From: an uncultured Coriobacteriia bacterium
GTDB lineage: Bacteria > Actinomycetota > Coriobacteriia > Coriobacteriales > QAMH01
Length of the DNA stretch: 64,000 bases
Direction of reading: 5' to 3'
Assembly: GCA_959608885.1 (NCBI GenBank)
Contig: CAUHSG010000012.1
Location: 1 to 64,000, forward strand
In this document: piece by piece, positions 33,054 through 42,221 of the stretch
Numbering within the stretch: the stretch's first letter is position 1
How the letters are laid out: the number at the start of each line of letters is the position of its first letter
Program-made: the position numbers and the translations under genes
Notes under the pieces: generated by a model
Databases searched by the model: none
Told to the model about the DNA's origin: nothing
The model's input: only the letters and a program-made list of their open reading frames with translations

Positions 33054-34616
33054 TTAACAGCCCAGAACATCCTTCAGGCCGTCCCACTCCTCCTGGAATA
33101 GCGTTGGATCCATCTCCTTGACGTCATCGGCGATTGCCGGCACGAAGTCCATATGCGCGATGATGTCCCTCTCGACGTCGACGCCCGGGGCCACCTCGAC
33201 GATCGTCATCACGCCGTCGCGCAGTTCCATGACGCAGCGCTCGGTAACGTAGAGGACCTTCTGGTCGGGGCGCGCGTAGGCACCCGCATAGGTGATCTGC
33301 TGCACCTCGTCGACGAACTTGTTGGAGGTGCCCTCCTCGACTATCTCGAGCTTCCCGTCCGCAACCTCCTCCTTGGCCTTGGCCATGAAGGTGCCCGCGA
33401 AGACGACAGTGGAGGCGGACTGGGTGATATCGATGAGGCCGCCAGGGCCGGACAGGCGGTTGCCGAACTTGGAGACGTTGAGGTTGCCGTCCTTGTCGAC
33501 CTCGGCCAGGCCCAGCACCGTGATGTCCAGGCCGCCGCCATCGATGAAGTCGAACATGGAGTTGTGCGAGATAATCGCCTCAGCGTTGTAGTTGGACCCG
33601 AAGTTGGGCAGCGCCGCCGGCACGCCGCCGATGCCACCGGCCTCGGCGGTGATGGTGACCTCGCCCAGGCAGCCGGACTCGGCGACGACGGAGGCGACGT
33701 CGGCCGGAATGCCGACGCCAAGGTTGACGATGGCGCCGGGCTCGAGCTCCATGGCGCAGCGTCGGCAGATGACCTTGCGCGGGGAAAGGTCCAGCACGGG
33801 CAGTTGGCTAAGCGGCTTCTTGATCTGTCCGGAGAACGCCGGCTCGTAGTAGACGCCCTCGGTCTGCCAGCAGCAGTCCTTGTCGGTGGCCTGCACGACG
33901 TAGTCGACCATGATGCCTGGTATGGCGACGTCCTTGGGGTTCAGGGTGCCCGCCTGCGCCAGGTACTCGACCTGCACGATGACGATGCCGCCGGAGTTCT
34001 TGGCGGCCGAGGCGACGGCCAGCCCCTCGTTCATGACGCTCTCATGCTCGAAGGAGATGTTGCCCTTCTCGTCGGCGGTGGTGCCGCGCAGGATGGCGAC
34101 GTCGAGCGGGAAGCTCTTGTAGAACAGGTACTCCTCGCCGTCGAACTCGATGAGCTCGCAAGCGTCCTCGGTGGTCTCGGGGTTCATGCGCCCGCCCTCG
34201 ACGCGCGGGTCGACGAAGGTGCCCAGGCCGACCTTGGTGATGAGTCCGGGTCGGCCCGCCGCAATCTCGCGCCACAGGTTGATGATGACGCCCTGAGGCA
34301 GGCAATGGCACTTGATCTGACCGGCCTGCACTTGCTTGTTGAGCGAGAACGCCGATCCGATGTGCGCCGCCGACCAATTGGTGACAAGTCCGGGGCCGGC
34401 CTCGCCCAGCACGGTGACGCCGCGTGTCTTCCAGTCGCCCATGGCGCATCCCTGCTTCAGCGTGAGGTCGCAAGGGTGCCCCGTCTCCTTGTAGCTGTCG
34501 CGTATGGCGCGGCCAATCTCCTCGGCCCAACCCGACAGTCCCATGCCGGCCACGCCGATGGTCGCTCCGTCGGGGATGAGCCTTGCCGCCTCCTGCGCCG
34601 TAATGAATTGTGCCAT
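33054..34616 (-). CDS. Acyl-CoA:acetate/propionate CoA-transferase, fused alpha-beta
   Basis: A 520-residue family I CoA-transferase with both subunits in one chain. The alpha half has DGATIGVAGMGLSG; the beta half has VNLGVGIPADVA and the active-site glutamate E325 in TAEAGGIGGVPAALPNFG, close to propionate CoA-transferase. The glutamate would carry CoA as a thioester while moving it between acids. I set the start at the ATG at 34616; the frame is open further up, but into the ligase gene. Its DNA looks more GC-rich than that of the ligase gene before it. Third gene of an operon with an acyl-CoA dehydrogenase and a CoA ligase. Confidence 0.85.
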   Translation of the reverse strand: MAQFITAQEAARLIPDGATIGVAGMGLSGWAEEIGRAIRDSYKETGHPCDLTLKQGCAMGDWKTRGVTVLGEAGPGLVTNWSAAHIGSAFSLNKQVQAGQIKCHCLPQGVIINLWREIAAGRPGLITKVGLGTFVDPRVEGGRMNPETTEDACELIEFDGEEYLFYKSFPLDVAILRGTTADEKGNISFEHESVMNEGLAVASAAKNSGGIVIVQVEYLAQAGTLNPKDVAIPGIMVDYVVQATDKDCCWQTEGVYYEPAFSGQIKKPLSQLPVLDLSPRKVICRRCAMELEPGAIVNLGVGIPADVASVVAESGCLGEVTITAEAGGIGGVPAALPNFGSNYNAEAIISHNSMFDFIDGGGLDITVLGLAEVDKDGNLNVSKFGNRLSGPGGLIDITQSASTVVFAGTFMAKAKEEVADGKLEIVEEGTSNKFVDEVQQITYAGAYARPDQKVLYVTERCVMELRDGVMTIVEVAPGVDVERDIIAHMDFVPAIADDVKEMDPTLFQEEWDGLKDVLGC

Positions 34617-34662
34617 TTCCTGCTTCCCCTTCCTTTTTCGATCTCGCAACTGTTGTTTTGAG

Positions 34663-36189
34663 TTATGTGCCCTGCACTCTTGCCCTGAGGGCACTTCTGT
34701 CCACCTTGCCGTTGCCAAGGCACGGAAGTTCGTCCACTATTCGCACAACGTCTGGCAGTTTGCACTTGTCAATGCGCCCCTTTGCGTATTCGCGCAGACT
34801 ATCTGCCGTTGCCTTTGAGCCTTCCTGCAGGACCACGGCCAGGAAAATCCGGTGGCCGAGCTCGGCGTCATCGAAAGCGGTAACGCAGCATTCCGCCACA
34901 TCGCCGCAATGCTCGTAGACGGATTCTATTTCCGATGGAAAGATGTTTATGCCACCACGCACGATCACGTCCTTGACGCGCCCCGTTATGGACATCAGCC
35001 CGTTCTCGTCAATGCATCCCACATCACCCGTTCGGTACCATCCGTCATCGAGGTCGAGGACGATCGAGCCATCTTCCTGCAGCACGCCTTCCATCATCGA
35101 TGCGCTCTTGCACATGATCTCTCCCGTGACGGGGTCGGCCTTGGCGGCCGCATCCTTTATGCAGAATCCGACGGTTGAGATCCTTTCCTCCAGGCTATAT
35201 GTGAGCGAGGTTATCGTGAGGGTCGCCGCCGTCTCGCTCATGCCGTAGGACTGCACGACCGTGCATCCGTAGAGCCTCTCGAACTGCTCGATGACAAATG
35301 GCGGACAATCAGCGCCCGCCACGAGGCCCGCCCTCAACGAATTCAGATCGTATTCCGCTTCCTCATTGCACTTGAGTTCGCGGATGTAGTTGGTCGGAAC
35401 CCCGAAATGCACGGTGGCCTGCGCTTTTTCCATGAGCGCACACGCTTGCTCCGCATCGTATTTTGGTGATGTTGCAAAGGCTGCATGCGCCGTGAGCGTT
35501 GCATATATACCGACCAAGCCGAACACGTGAATAAGCGGAACCGGCAGATAAATCACGTCATCATTCGTAAGCTCAAGCCATTTGCACAACGCAGCGCCAT
35601 TGAGTGCAAAAGACGACGCCCTGTTTACTATCGCCTTGGGAACGCCCGTGCTGCCCGAGGTGAAGACCACGATGGGCGCGTCGGCGTTCGCATCCGGAAA
35701 ACCCACTTTCCTCGTGCTCGGCATGCGCATGATCGCGTCCACGCTGATTCGTCCTGCGTCGGCATCACTCACAGCCATGATGCTGGCGTTGGGGGCAAGC
35801 TCCTCCACCATCTGGCACTGGATCTCATCAGCCGAAATGACGAGCCCTGGGCGGACGAGATTTACGCTCCGCTCGAACTCCTGGCTTCCCGCCGTAGTCG
35901 CCATCAGCGCTACGCGAATGTCCAGAAGCTGAGCCGCGGCAAGCACGACGAGAACGTGCACGGTGTTTGGCGCCGACAAGATGACGGAGGATCCCTTTTT
36001 TAGCTCGAGCTCATCGTTGAGATAGCTCGCGAAAGCGACGGCCCACTTATGTATTTCAGAATATGTGTAGTCGTCGCCTTCGGTTATTAGCAGAGGCGCT
36101 TCTGGATGCTCTTGGCATCCGTCGTGGATAAATCGCATCATAGAGAGCGCAGGATATGTCTCCTCGATCCGATCCATCGACGTCGTCAC
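34663..36189 (-). CDS. AMP-forming acyl-CoA synthetase (CaiC-like CoA ligase)
   Basis: A 508-residue ANL-superfamily enzyme that makes an acyl-adenylate and then an acyl-CoA. The phosphate loop is FTSGSTGVPKAIV, then VQSYGMSETAA, YRTGDVG, GRVKDVIVRGGINIFP and the C-terminal catalytic lysine in LGNGKVDR. The substrate pocket cannot be read. It starts 3 nt after the dehydrogenase stop, most likely from GTG at 36189 (an ATG lies at 36177), with no strong ribosome site, so translational coupling is likely. With the CoA-transferase it offers two routes to the same CoA ester. Confidence 0.87.
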   Translation of the reverse strand: MTTSMDRIEETYPALSMMRFIHDGCQEHPEAPLLITEGDDYTYSEIHKWAVAFASYLNDELELKKGSSVILSAPNTVHVLVVLAAAQLLDIRVALMATTAGSQEFERSVNLVRPGLVISADEIQCQMVEELAPNASIMAVSDADAGRISVDAIMRMPSTRKVGFPDANADAPIVVFTSGSTGVPKAIVNRASSFALNGAALCKWLELTNDDVIYLPVPLIHVFGLVGIYATLTAHAAFATSPKYDAEQACALMEKAQATVHFGVPTNYIRELKCNEEAEYDLNSLRAGLVAGADCPPFVIEQFERLYGCTVVQSYGMSETAATLTITSLTYSLEERISTVGFCIKDAAAKADPVTGEIMCKSASMMEGVLQEDGSIVLDLDDGWYRTGDVGCIDENGLMSITGRVKDVIVRGGINIFPSEIESVYEHCGDVAECCVTAFDDAELGHRIFLAVVLQEGSKATADSLREYAKGRIDKCKLPDVVRIVDELPCLGNGKVDRSALRARVQGT

Positions 36190-36192
36190 GCC

Positions 36193-37347
36193 CTAGCGAG
36201 CGTACTCCTTGGCAATCTGACGGCCCGCGATGTAGACCATGATTTCATCCGTTCCGCCTGCAATTTGCATACCACGGCAGTCAAGCAGAAGCCTGCCAAA
36301 ACGCGTTTCGGTCGTGAAGCCGAGGCCGCCGTAAATCTGCATTGCCTCGTTGCACACCCATGTGCACTGCTGGGCCGCATAGCGCTTGAGAAGCGCCGAG
36401 TCGATGCGCACGGACTGGTTGTTGTCCATCTTCCACAGCGTCTTGTAGAGCATGTTACGGGTGTTTTGCAGGGCAATCTCCATGTCGGCAAGCTTCTGCT
36501 GGATGAGCTCGAAGGAGACGATGGGCCTGCCGAAGCAGATGCGCTCGCTGGCGTAGGCGGCGGCGTCGTCCATGGCCGCCTGGGCAAGGCCGAGCACCTG
36601 GGCGCAGATGAGGCAGCGCTCGACCTCGAAGTTCTTCATGAGGTTCTTGAAGCCCTCTCCCTTATTGCCCACGCGCATGTCCTCGGTGAGCACCACGTCG
36701 TCGAAGTACATCTCGCAAAACGGCATGATCTGCTGGCCGATCTTGTGGAGCGGAGCGGTGGTGAGGCCCGGGGTATCGAGCGGCACGAGCCACATCGACA
36801 TCTCGCGGTTGTCACGCGACGGGTCCTCGTCCTTGGCAATAACCAGCACCAGCGGGAAATTCTCTCCGTTGGTGACCCAGGTCTTCTGGCCGTTGAGTAG
36901 GTACGTGCCGTCGGGCTGTTTGCGGGTGACGGAGGTCATGTTCTGGTTGTCGGAACCTGCACCTGGCTCCGAAAAGCCCAGCGAGAAGATGGGCTTGCCG
37001 GTCTCCTGGTAGGCATCGAAGCACATCTTGATCTGCTCGGGGCTGCCGAAGTCGACCATGTCGCGCAGCGCGAGCGTGGCGTTGAGATAGGGGGCGGTGA
37101 ATCCGGCATGATGCACGAACTCCTCGGTAAGCATGCCCAGAGTGACCATGTCGCACTCGATGCCGCCGTACTCCTCGGGAAGACCCATGAGGCCGAATCC
37201 TGCCTCAAGGTAGGCCATGTCAAGCTCATGGGGGGTCGCATGATTCTCGTACATCGAGGGGATATCTTTTTCATCGATATAGCGGTCGCAAAATTCAGCG
37301 ATGCTCTCGCGAAGGAGTTCCTGCTCGTCAGTGAAGCTAAAGTCCAT
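36193..37347 (-). CDS. Acyl-CoA dehydrogenase, crotonobetainyl-CoA reductase (CaiA)-like
   Basis: A 384-residue flavoprotein of the acyl-CoA dehydrogenase family. FSEPGAGSDNQNM is the FAD/substrate motif and GGTDEIMVYIAGRQ holds the likely catalytic Glu at the C-terminal position, as in CaiA, which it resembles from its MDFSFTDEQEL start onwards. CaiA-type enzymes reduce an enoyl-CoA, taking electrons from FixABCX. GAGGAG lies 6-7 nt before the ATG. It is the first gene of the dehydrogenase-ligase-transferase operon and diverges from a TetR gene. Confidence 0.85.
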   Translation of the reverse strand: MDFSFTDEQELLRESIAEFCDRYIDEKDIPSMYENHATPHELDMAYLEAGFGLMGLPEEYGGIECDMVTLGMLTEEFVHHAGFTAPYLNATLALRDMVDFGSPEQIKMCFDAYQETGKPIFSLGFSEPGAGSDNQNMTSVTRKQPDGTYLLNGQKTWVTNGENFPLVLVIAKDEDPSRDNREMSMWLVPLDTPGLTTAPLHKIGQQIMPFCEMYFDDVVLTEDMRVGNKGEGFKNLMKNFEVERCLICAQVLGLAQAAMDDAAAYASERICFGRPIVSFELIQQKLADMEIALQNTRNMLYKTLWKMDNNQSVRIDSALLKRYAAQQCTWVCNEAMQIYGGLGFTTETRFGRLLLDCRGMQIAGGTDEIMVYIAGRQIAKEYAR

Positions 37348-37518
37348 TTAGCTCTCCTCTCGGTTTGAAGCTATGCTACGAACTAAATTATGAGGTAGGG
37401 CAATTGAATTAAGAATAGACAAAATCAGAAATTGGCTAATTTGCCGCTACATCCTTTTTGGCTCTTTGTCCGCTGACAATGAATTTGATTGGCGAAAATC
37501 TATTTCCATCTGATTGAA

Positions 37519-37546
37519 GTGAGCCTCCTTTATAAAGGAGGCTCAC
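37519..37546. promoter_or_regulatory. 28-bp perfect palindrome, candidate TetR operator
   Basis: GTGAGCCTCCTTTA is followed at once by its exact reverse complement, with no central loop. It lies in the 443-nt divergent gap (37348-37790) between the dehydrogenase and TetR genes. The same gap has a TTGACA at 37693-37698 and a second inverted repeat, GAAAATG with CATTTTC, at 37716-37736. Length and symmetry fit a TetR dimer or dimer-pair site. I see no gene in this gap. Confidence 0.6.
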
Positions 37547-37790
37547 ATTTAAGGAGGGGTGGGCGGCAGATTCAGTGCAACTTGGGATAGGAAAATCTGG
37601 GGGAGTTGCACATCGATATTCGCCTTGCGACATCCAAGACTGCATGGGTAAAGACCATTTGCCCATGCGCAAGGATTGTCTCCCACTTCATTTTGACAAT
37701 AGCTTACATAACATAGAAAATGGAATGGTCATTTTCTCGTTTTGCATATCTTTATTGAATTTGTCTACAAGTAATCGAGGCCTGTAGAAA

Positions 37791-38453
37791 ATGAACAGCG
37801 GCACAATACGCGAAGAGATTATCAACTACGTCATTGCCGTAACAGAAGCGTCGTCATTGAGCGGCGTGCACATCTCAAAGCTCGTGAAAGAACTGGGCAT
37901 TAACCGCAATACGTTCTACTACCATTTTGACAGCAAGCTCGACGTTGCCATGTATGTCTTTAGAGTTGACCTCGCAAGAGAGCTAGAGGCGGCAGTTCCA
38001 GAGAGGCAGCTGCTCGAGGCACCCGCTCCACTCAAGACAAAACCCAGGCTGCTTCCCTATTACATGCATCATGAAATCGGCGCGCGACTCCTGGATCATG
38101 GCGAATTCTATAAATCGCTGGTTCGTTGCGTCAAAACTCGCCCCGCGTTCTACCGCAAGCTGTTCACTGCGAAAGAACCGGAAATAAAAATCAGGGTGTT
38201 CGAGCTATTCAGGCCTGCAATAGAAAGCGATGTCCGCTTCGTTCTAAGCGGGCGCTACATGCCTCGCGAAACATTCGATTTCATCGTCTCGCAGCAGCTG
38301 GAGAACCTTTACCAGATACCTTGCTACCATCTGGCGAATCCCTCCGCTTCAGAGACCTTGCTCGATGATGCGCTTAACCCATTCTGGAATCAGGCTAACG
38401 AAACGCTCATGACCGAACTGCAAAAATACCCAATCAGGAAACCTCGGGACTAA
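37791..38453 (+). CDS. TetR/AcrR-family transcriptional regulator
   Basis: A 220-residue TetR-type protein. The N-terminal helix-turn-helix reads HISKLVKELGINRNTFYYHF, followed by a helical ligand domain. GAGG lies 10 nt before the ATG. It diverges from the CaiA-like operon and is convergent with the second dehydrogenase gene, 23 nt away, so it is well placed to sense an acyl-CoA and to control both arms. That role is inferred from position only. Confidence 0.87.
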   Translation: MNSGTIREEIINYVIAVTEASSLSGVHISKLVKELGINRNTFYYHFDSKLDVAMYVFRVDLARELEAAVPERQLLEAPAPLKTKPRLLPYYMHHEIGARLLDHGEFYKSLVRCVKTRPAFYRKLFTAKEPEIKIRVFELFRPAIESDVRFVLSGRYMPRETFDFIVSQQLENLYQIPCYHLANPSASETLLDDALNPFWNQANETLMTELQKYPIRKPRD

Positions 38454-38476
38454 ATCCGCAGAAGAGGCAACGGCAT

Positions 38477-39643
38477 CTAAATATCCGTCATCGCGAAACT
38501 GTGCCCTTTGAGAAGCTGCTTGGCGACTGTATGAATCATCATCTCGTCTGCGCCTTGAGCAATCTGATTGCCACGGCAGTCTCGCCAGATCCGGCCTATG
38601 CGCGAATGGTCTGTATATCCTGCACCGCCAAAAATCTGAATTGCGCTATCGGCGACTTCCGTTGCCGCCTTCGGAACACAGTACTTCATAAGAGCGCAAT
38701 TGAATCTTTGCTCATCGGTGATCTCGCCATCCGAAATCGAACTCGCCGCCTTCTCGAGCATGGCTTCCATCAGACGAATCTTCACGGACATGTCGGCGAG
38801 CTTCACCTCGATTTGGGGAAGCTTGCCCAGAACCTCCCCGCGCACGTGGCGCATGGCGCATCTTTCGAGCGCATCATCCATGGCGGCCTGTGCAAGTCCC
38901 AAGCTTGCCGCACATGTCAATACACGGCCAAGCATGTACTGCTGGTCGAGAACCTGCCTGAGCTTTCCGTCGGTTTGAATTCGCCACGTCGGATCGAGCT
39001 CCACGTGATCGAATTCGATTGACGCGGGCGCAGTCATTTCCTGGCCTATCGTATTGAGTGGATACGAATAAACCCCCGCGGCCCCAAGGGGAACAAGCCA
39101 GAACGATCGACCTCCGTCCTCCTTGCCGTACACATCGTCACGCGTGAGGACGAGCGTTTTCGAAATAAACTGGCCATTCGCAACGTAGCTTTTCACGCCA
39201 TCGAGAAATACGCCATCTTTGTTCTTCGTCACGTGAGTTCCCGATACAAGCGCCTCTTCTTGCAAGCTGCTCTCCGAAAAGGCCTGAGAGAAGATTGCTC
39301 GTCCGTCATCCGCGACAAGCTCACTAACAATTCCGGGCTGGACAAACGAGTACATAGTGGAGAGGAGGGCAGCCGAGGTGAAATCAGTCTGGTAGGGCAA
39401 AATCGCACCGGCTCGGCGTGCAAGCCGGGAAACGGCCAGGGCGCGCGCCGCGAACGGGCCGTCCCACCCACCAACCTGCGGAGGCAGACAATATTTGCCG
39501 ATATCGCTCTCGTAAAACGCTATGTAGTCATCACGTGGAATGCCTCTTGAGACACACCAATTCTGGATGTTGTCCTCAGTGATGTGCTCATCACAGAACC
39601 TATCAACTGCCTCGTAAACAAGTTCTTTCTGCTTCTCATCCAT
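38477..39643 (-). CDS. Acyl-CoA dehydrogenase-like protein, divergent FAD motif
   Basis: A 388-residue acyl-CoA dehydrogenase relative. The C-terminal AQGADEMMIHTVAKQLL keeps the CaiA-like acidic position, and FGGAGYTDHSRIGRIWRD is normal. In place of the usual TEPGAGSD-type motif it has FSESSLQEEALVSG, and the N-terminal region is also divergent. It follows fixX by 27 nt and looks like the last gene of fixA-fixB-fixC-fixX-dehydrogenase. It may be the partner enzyme of the electron-bifurcating complex, or a modified subunit working with the dehydrogenase encoded at 36193. Confidence 0.75.
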   Translation of the reverse strand: MDEKQKELVYEAVDRFCDEHITEDNIQNWCVSRGIPRDDYIAFYESDIGKYCLPPQVGGWDGPFAARALAVSRLARRAGAILPYQTDFTSAALLSTMYSFVQPGIVSELVADDGRAIFSQAFSESSLQEEALVSGTHVTKNKDGVFLDGVKSYVANGQFISKTLVLTRDDVYGKEDGGRSFWLVPLGAAGVYSYPLNTIGQEMTAPASIEFDHVELDPTWRIQTDGKLRQVLDQQYMLGRVLTCAASLGLAQAAMDDALERCAMRHVRGEVLGKLPQIEVKLADMSVKIRLMEAMLEKAASSISDGEITDEQRFNCALMKYCVPKAATEVADSAIQIFGGAGYTDHSRIGRIWRDCRGNQIAQGADEMMIHTVAKQLLKGHSFAMTDI

Positions 39644-39670
39644 ATTGGTTTCTCCGCGTAGTCCGACTTC

Positions 39671-39967
39671 TCACCCGAAGCGATATTCTACCCCCATGGT
39701 CGGACCGGGAAACTCCCATTTCTTCACGATGGTGTCCCCGCAGGCAATGCGGCACGTGCCGCATTCGAGGCATCCCGCGTAGTCGAAACTCTTGCGACCA
39801 TCCTCGTCACGCTTGTAGAGGGCGGCGGGGCACACGCGGATGAGCTTGTCGAACTCCGCGTCGGAAGGATCCTCCACAAGCTCGATATGGGCGTTGTCTT
39901 CGTCCACCTCATACTTGTCGAGCGCAAGGTACTCGTCGACGTTCACGGTAATCTTCGGATCGCTCAT
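39671..39967 (-). CDS. fixX: FixX ferredoxin-like protein
   Basis: A 98-residue ferredoxin-like partner of FixC. Cysteines at 46, 66, 69, 72 and 76 lie in IRVCPAALY and AGCLECGTCRIACG, the pattern of a single 4Fe-4S cluster. The protein ends PGPTMGVEYRFG as FixX proteins do. Its ATG overlaps the fixC stop codon by four bases (ATGA), so the two are translationally coupled. In FixABCX it passes electrons between FixC and the quinone or acceptor branch. Confidence 0.9.
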   Translation of the reverse strand: MSDPKITVNVDEYLALDKYEVDEDNAHIELVEDPSDAEFDKLIRVCPAALYKRDEDGRKSFDYAGCLECGTCRIACGDTIVKKWEFPGPTMGVEYRFG

Positions 39968-41268
39968 AGTGCCTTCAGCGCTCCTCTCACGTCTTTCAGG
40001 ATGTTGAGCATGCCGACCTTCTTCAAACGCGGCATGACCTTTTGCTTGATGGGGGTCGCAGGCGCGCCATCGACAATGAACATGTCGTTGAGGACATCGC
40101 GCGCGAGCTCCGGATATTCGTTGAACATGCGCGTGAAGCCCTCGAGGAACGTGGGCTCGCTCCTATACTGCCTGAGATCCTTCATCACGAAGCTCTCGTC
40201 AAGAGACTTCGTATAGCTCTGCAGACCTGCCTTGGAAGTGTCGCCCACGTCAATCGCGCTGGCCGCACATTGACCGGCGAGCTGGCCGGCCGCGATGGCG
40301 TAATCCATGCCGCGCACCATATAACCGAGGTTCAGGCACATCATCGCGCTATCACCTGCCAACATGACACCATCGGCAACGAGCTCGGGCATGATGTTGA
40401 AGCCGCCCTCGGGGACCATGTGACCCGAGTACTCCACGACCTTGGCGCCCCGGATGACGGGAGCGACCGCCGGATGATGCTTCAGATCCTCGAGCATCTG
40501 GTAAACCGGAGCCGCGTCGGAGCAGGCGCACGCCTCGATTCCGGCGACGACACCCAGCGAAATCGAATCTTTGTTGGTGTACATGAATCCGCCGCCGAAA
40601 ACACCGTGGGTGGCATCGCCTACGAACATCCATGCGGCGCCATCATCATCGGTTTGCCCCAAAATGCGGTCAGTAATAGTGTCGGCTGGGAGGTCGAGCA
40701 CCTCCTTCACACCGACTGCCATCTGGCTCGCGGGCGGCTTTTCGTAACCAACCGCCTCCTTGGCAAGTAGCGAGTTTACGCCATCGCACAAGATGACGAC
40801 ATCAGCCGTGATCTCGTCTTCGCCCGCGCGTATGCCACGCACTTTGCCAGCTTCGTTTTTGATCAGTCCCTCGACGGGAATGCCGTAGATGAATTCCGCT
40901 CCCGCGCTCTCGGCTTTATCGGCGAGCCACTGATCGAAGGGCGCGCGCAAGACGGAATATGACGCGGTCTCCTCCCCGTCCATGGCGTTGGAGGAGAAGT
41001 CGATGGTGGTCGTGGCATCCGGTGCCAAAAGGCTTATGCACTCGCGAACGATCTTTCGCTCGAAGGGCGCATCGGCAAGCTCGTCGTCGGTGAACACCTT
41101 TCGCAGAGAGTGAACGTAGAGCCTGCCCCCCGTCATGTTCTTCGCACCCGCGAAGTTGCCACGCTCGACGACGAGCACGGACTTGCCCGCTCGCGCGAGC
41201 TCGAGGGCGGCAACCGACCCGGCAAGGCCGGCGCCAACCACTATTGCGTCAAAGTCGTTTTCGGACAT
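39964..41268 (-). CDS. fixC: FixC, ETF:quinone oxidoreductase-like flavoprotein
   Basis: A 434-residue FAD protein with VVGAGLAGSVAALELARAGK near the N terminus, then VVERGNFAGAKNMTGGRLY, and AGDSAMMCLNLGYMVRGMD near the C-terminal FAD site. It resembles ETF:ubiquinone oxidoreductase and FixC. The true start is the ATG at 41268, preceded by AAAGGTGG; the frame stays open into fixB but that stretch is not coding. With FixX it should take the high-potential or quinone branch of the electron flow. It lies 49 nt after fixB. Confidence 0.9.
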   Translation of the reverse strand: MSENDFDAIVVGAGLAGSVAALELARAGKSVLVVERGNFAGAKNMTGGRLYVHSLRKVFTDDELADAPFERKIVRECISLLAPDATTTIDFSSNAMDGEETASYSVLRAPFDQWLADKAESAGAEFIYGIPVEGLIKNEAGKVRGIRAGEDEITADVVILCDGVNSLLAKEAVGYEKPPASQMAVGVKEVLDLPADTITDRILGQTDDDGAAWMFVGDATHGVFGGGFMYTNKDSISLGVVAGIEACACSDAAPVYQMLEDLKHHPAVAPVIRGAKVVEYSGHMVPEGGFNIMPELVADGVMLAGDSAMMCLNLGYMVRGMDYAIAAGQLAGQCAASAIDVGDTSKAGLQSYTKSLDESFVMKDLRQYRSEPTFLEGFTRMFNEYPELARDVLNDMFIVDGAPATPIKQKVMPRLKKVGMLNILKDVRGALKAL

Positions 41269-41317
41269 CTTTCGCCACCTTTCGCTTGCAATGCGCTCAT
41301 TTGCTCCCGGAGGTGCG

Positions 41318-42205
41318 CTACAACGCCTCGACGAGCGCCGGAAGAATCGTCTTGAGATCGCCCACGAGTCCGTAATCGCACTGCTTGAAGATAGGCGCGC
41401 TCTCGTCCTTGTTGATGGCGAAGATGGTGCCGGAGTGATTCGCACCGACCATGTGCTGCATCTGTCCGGAGATGCCGGCTGCAATGTAGGCCTTCGGGGA
41501 CAAGCTAAGACCCGAAACGCCAATGTAGGTATCTGAGGGCATCCACCCGTTGGCCTCGGCAAGCGGACGCGTGCATCCCAGCCCAGCGCCGATCTTGTCA
41601 CATAGCTGACGGGCAAGCTCCAAATCGTCTTCCTCCGCAAAGCCGCGGCCCGCCGCGACGACCACCTCGGACTTGGTGAGATCCACGCCCGTCTTCTCGA
41701 TGGGATCAGACGACACAAGCTTCACGCCGGCAACCGGGGCAACCCAATCGAGCTCTTCGGCAGTGCCATTCGAACCCGACGCCTGCATATCGGCGAAAAT
41801 GCTCGGACGAACGGTGACGAAGGTGATGGGGGTCGTTGCCTTGCGCTCGATAATTCCGACGCCACCAAAGTACATCTGGGAGGTCTCGCCATTCTCGAGT
41901 GACATCGCGTCGGTGATGACGCTTGCGCCCTTGAATGCGGCGAGCTTTCCGGCGACGGATTTCATGTGGCGGGTGGGTTCGACGATGACCAGGTCCACGC
42001 CATCGAGCAGTGCGGCGAGCGTCGCATCTGCGTCGTCGGCAACCGCGTCTGCGGGGATCGTGACACGATAGGCCGCGTCGGCAATGTTGGCGGGAACCTC
42101 TTCGGTGCCTACGATTGCTACGACCACCTCGTCCGCCAGATCGCGCGCACCTGCCGCGAGAGCGGCGGCGGCATCTGCGTGCTCGGCAATTACCAATGCT
42201 TTCAT
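41318..42205 (-). CDS. fixB: FixB, electron transfer flavoprotein alpha subunit
   Basis: A 295-residue ETF alpha/FixB protein. The C-terminal FAD domain has VVVAAGRGFAEEDD, PLAEANGWMPSDTYIG, GISGQMQHMVGANHSG and AINKDESAPIF. The N-terminal half has the alpha/beta fold seen in MKALVIAEHA. I set the start at the ATG at 42205, with AAAGGGGAG upstream. FixAB together hold the flavins, including the bifurcating FAD in the FixABCX form. It lies 16 nt after fixA. Confidence 0.9.
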   Translation of the reverse strand: MKALVIAEHADAAAALAAGARDLADEVVVAIVGTEEVPANIADAAYRVTIPADAVADDADATLAALLDGVDLVIVEPTRHMKSVAGKLAAFKGASVITDAMSLENGETSQMYFGGVGIIERKATTPITFVTVRPSIFADMQASGSNGTAEELDWVAPVAGVKLVSSDPIEKTGVDLTKSEVVVAAGRGFAEEDDLELARQLCDKIGAGLGCTRPLAEANGWMPSDTYIGVSGLSLSPKAYIAAGISGQMQHMVGANHSGTIFAINKDESAPIFKQCDYGLVGDLKTILPALVEAL

Positions 42206-42221
42206 GATCTTCTCCCCTTTC

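Noticed and set aside
33153..34661. 502-codon plus-strand open frame opposite the CoA-transferase gene
   Set aside because: Antisense shadow in GC-rich DNA; the CoA-transferase frame has clear motifs and a start site.
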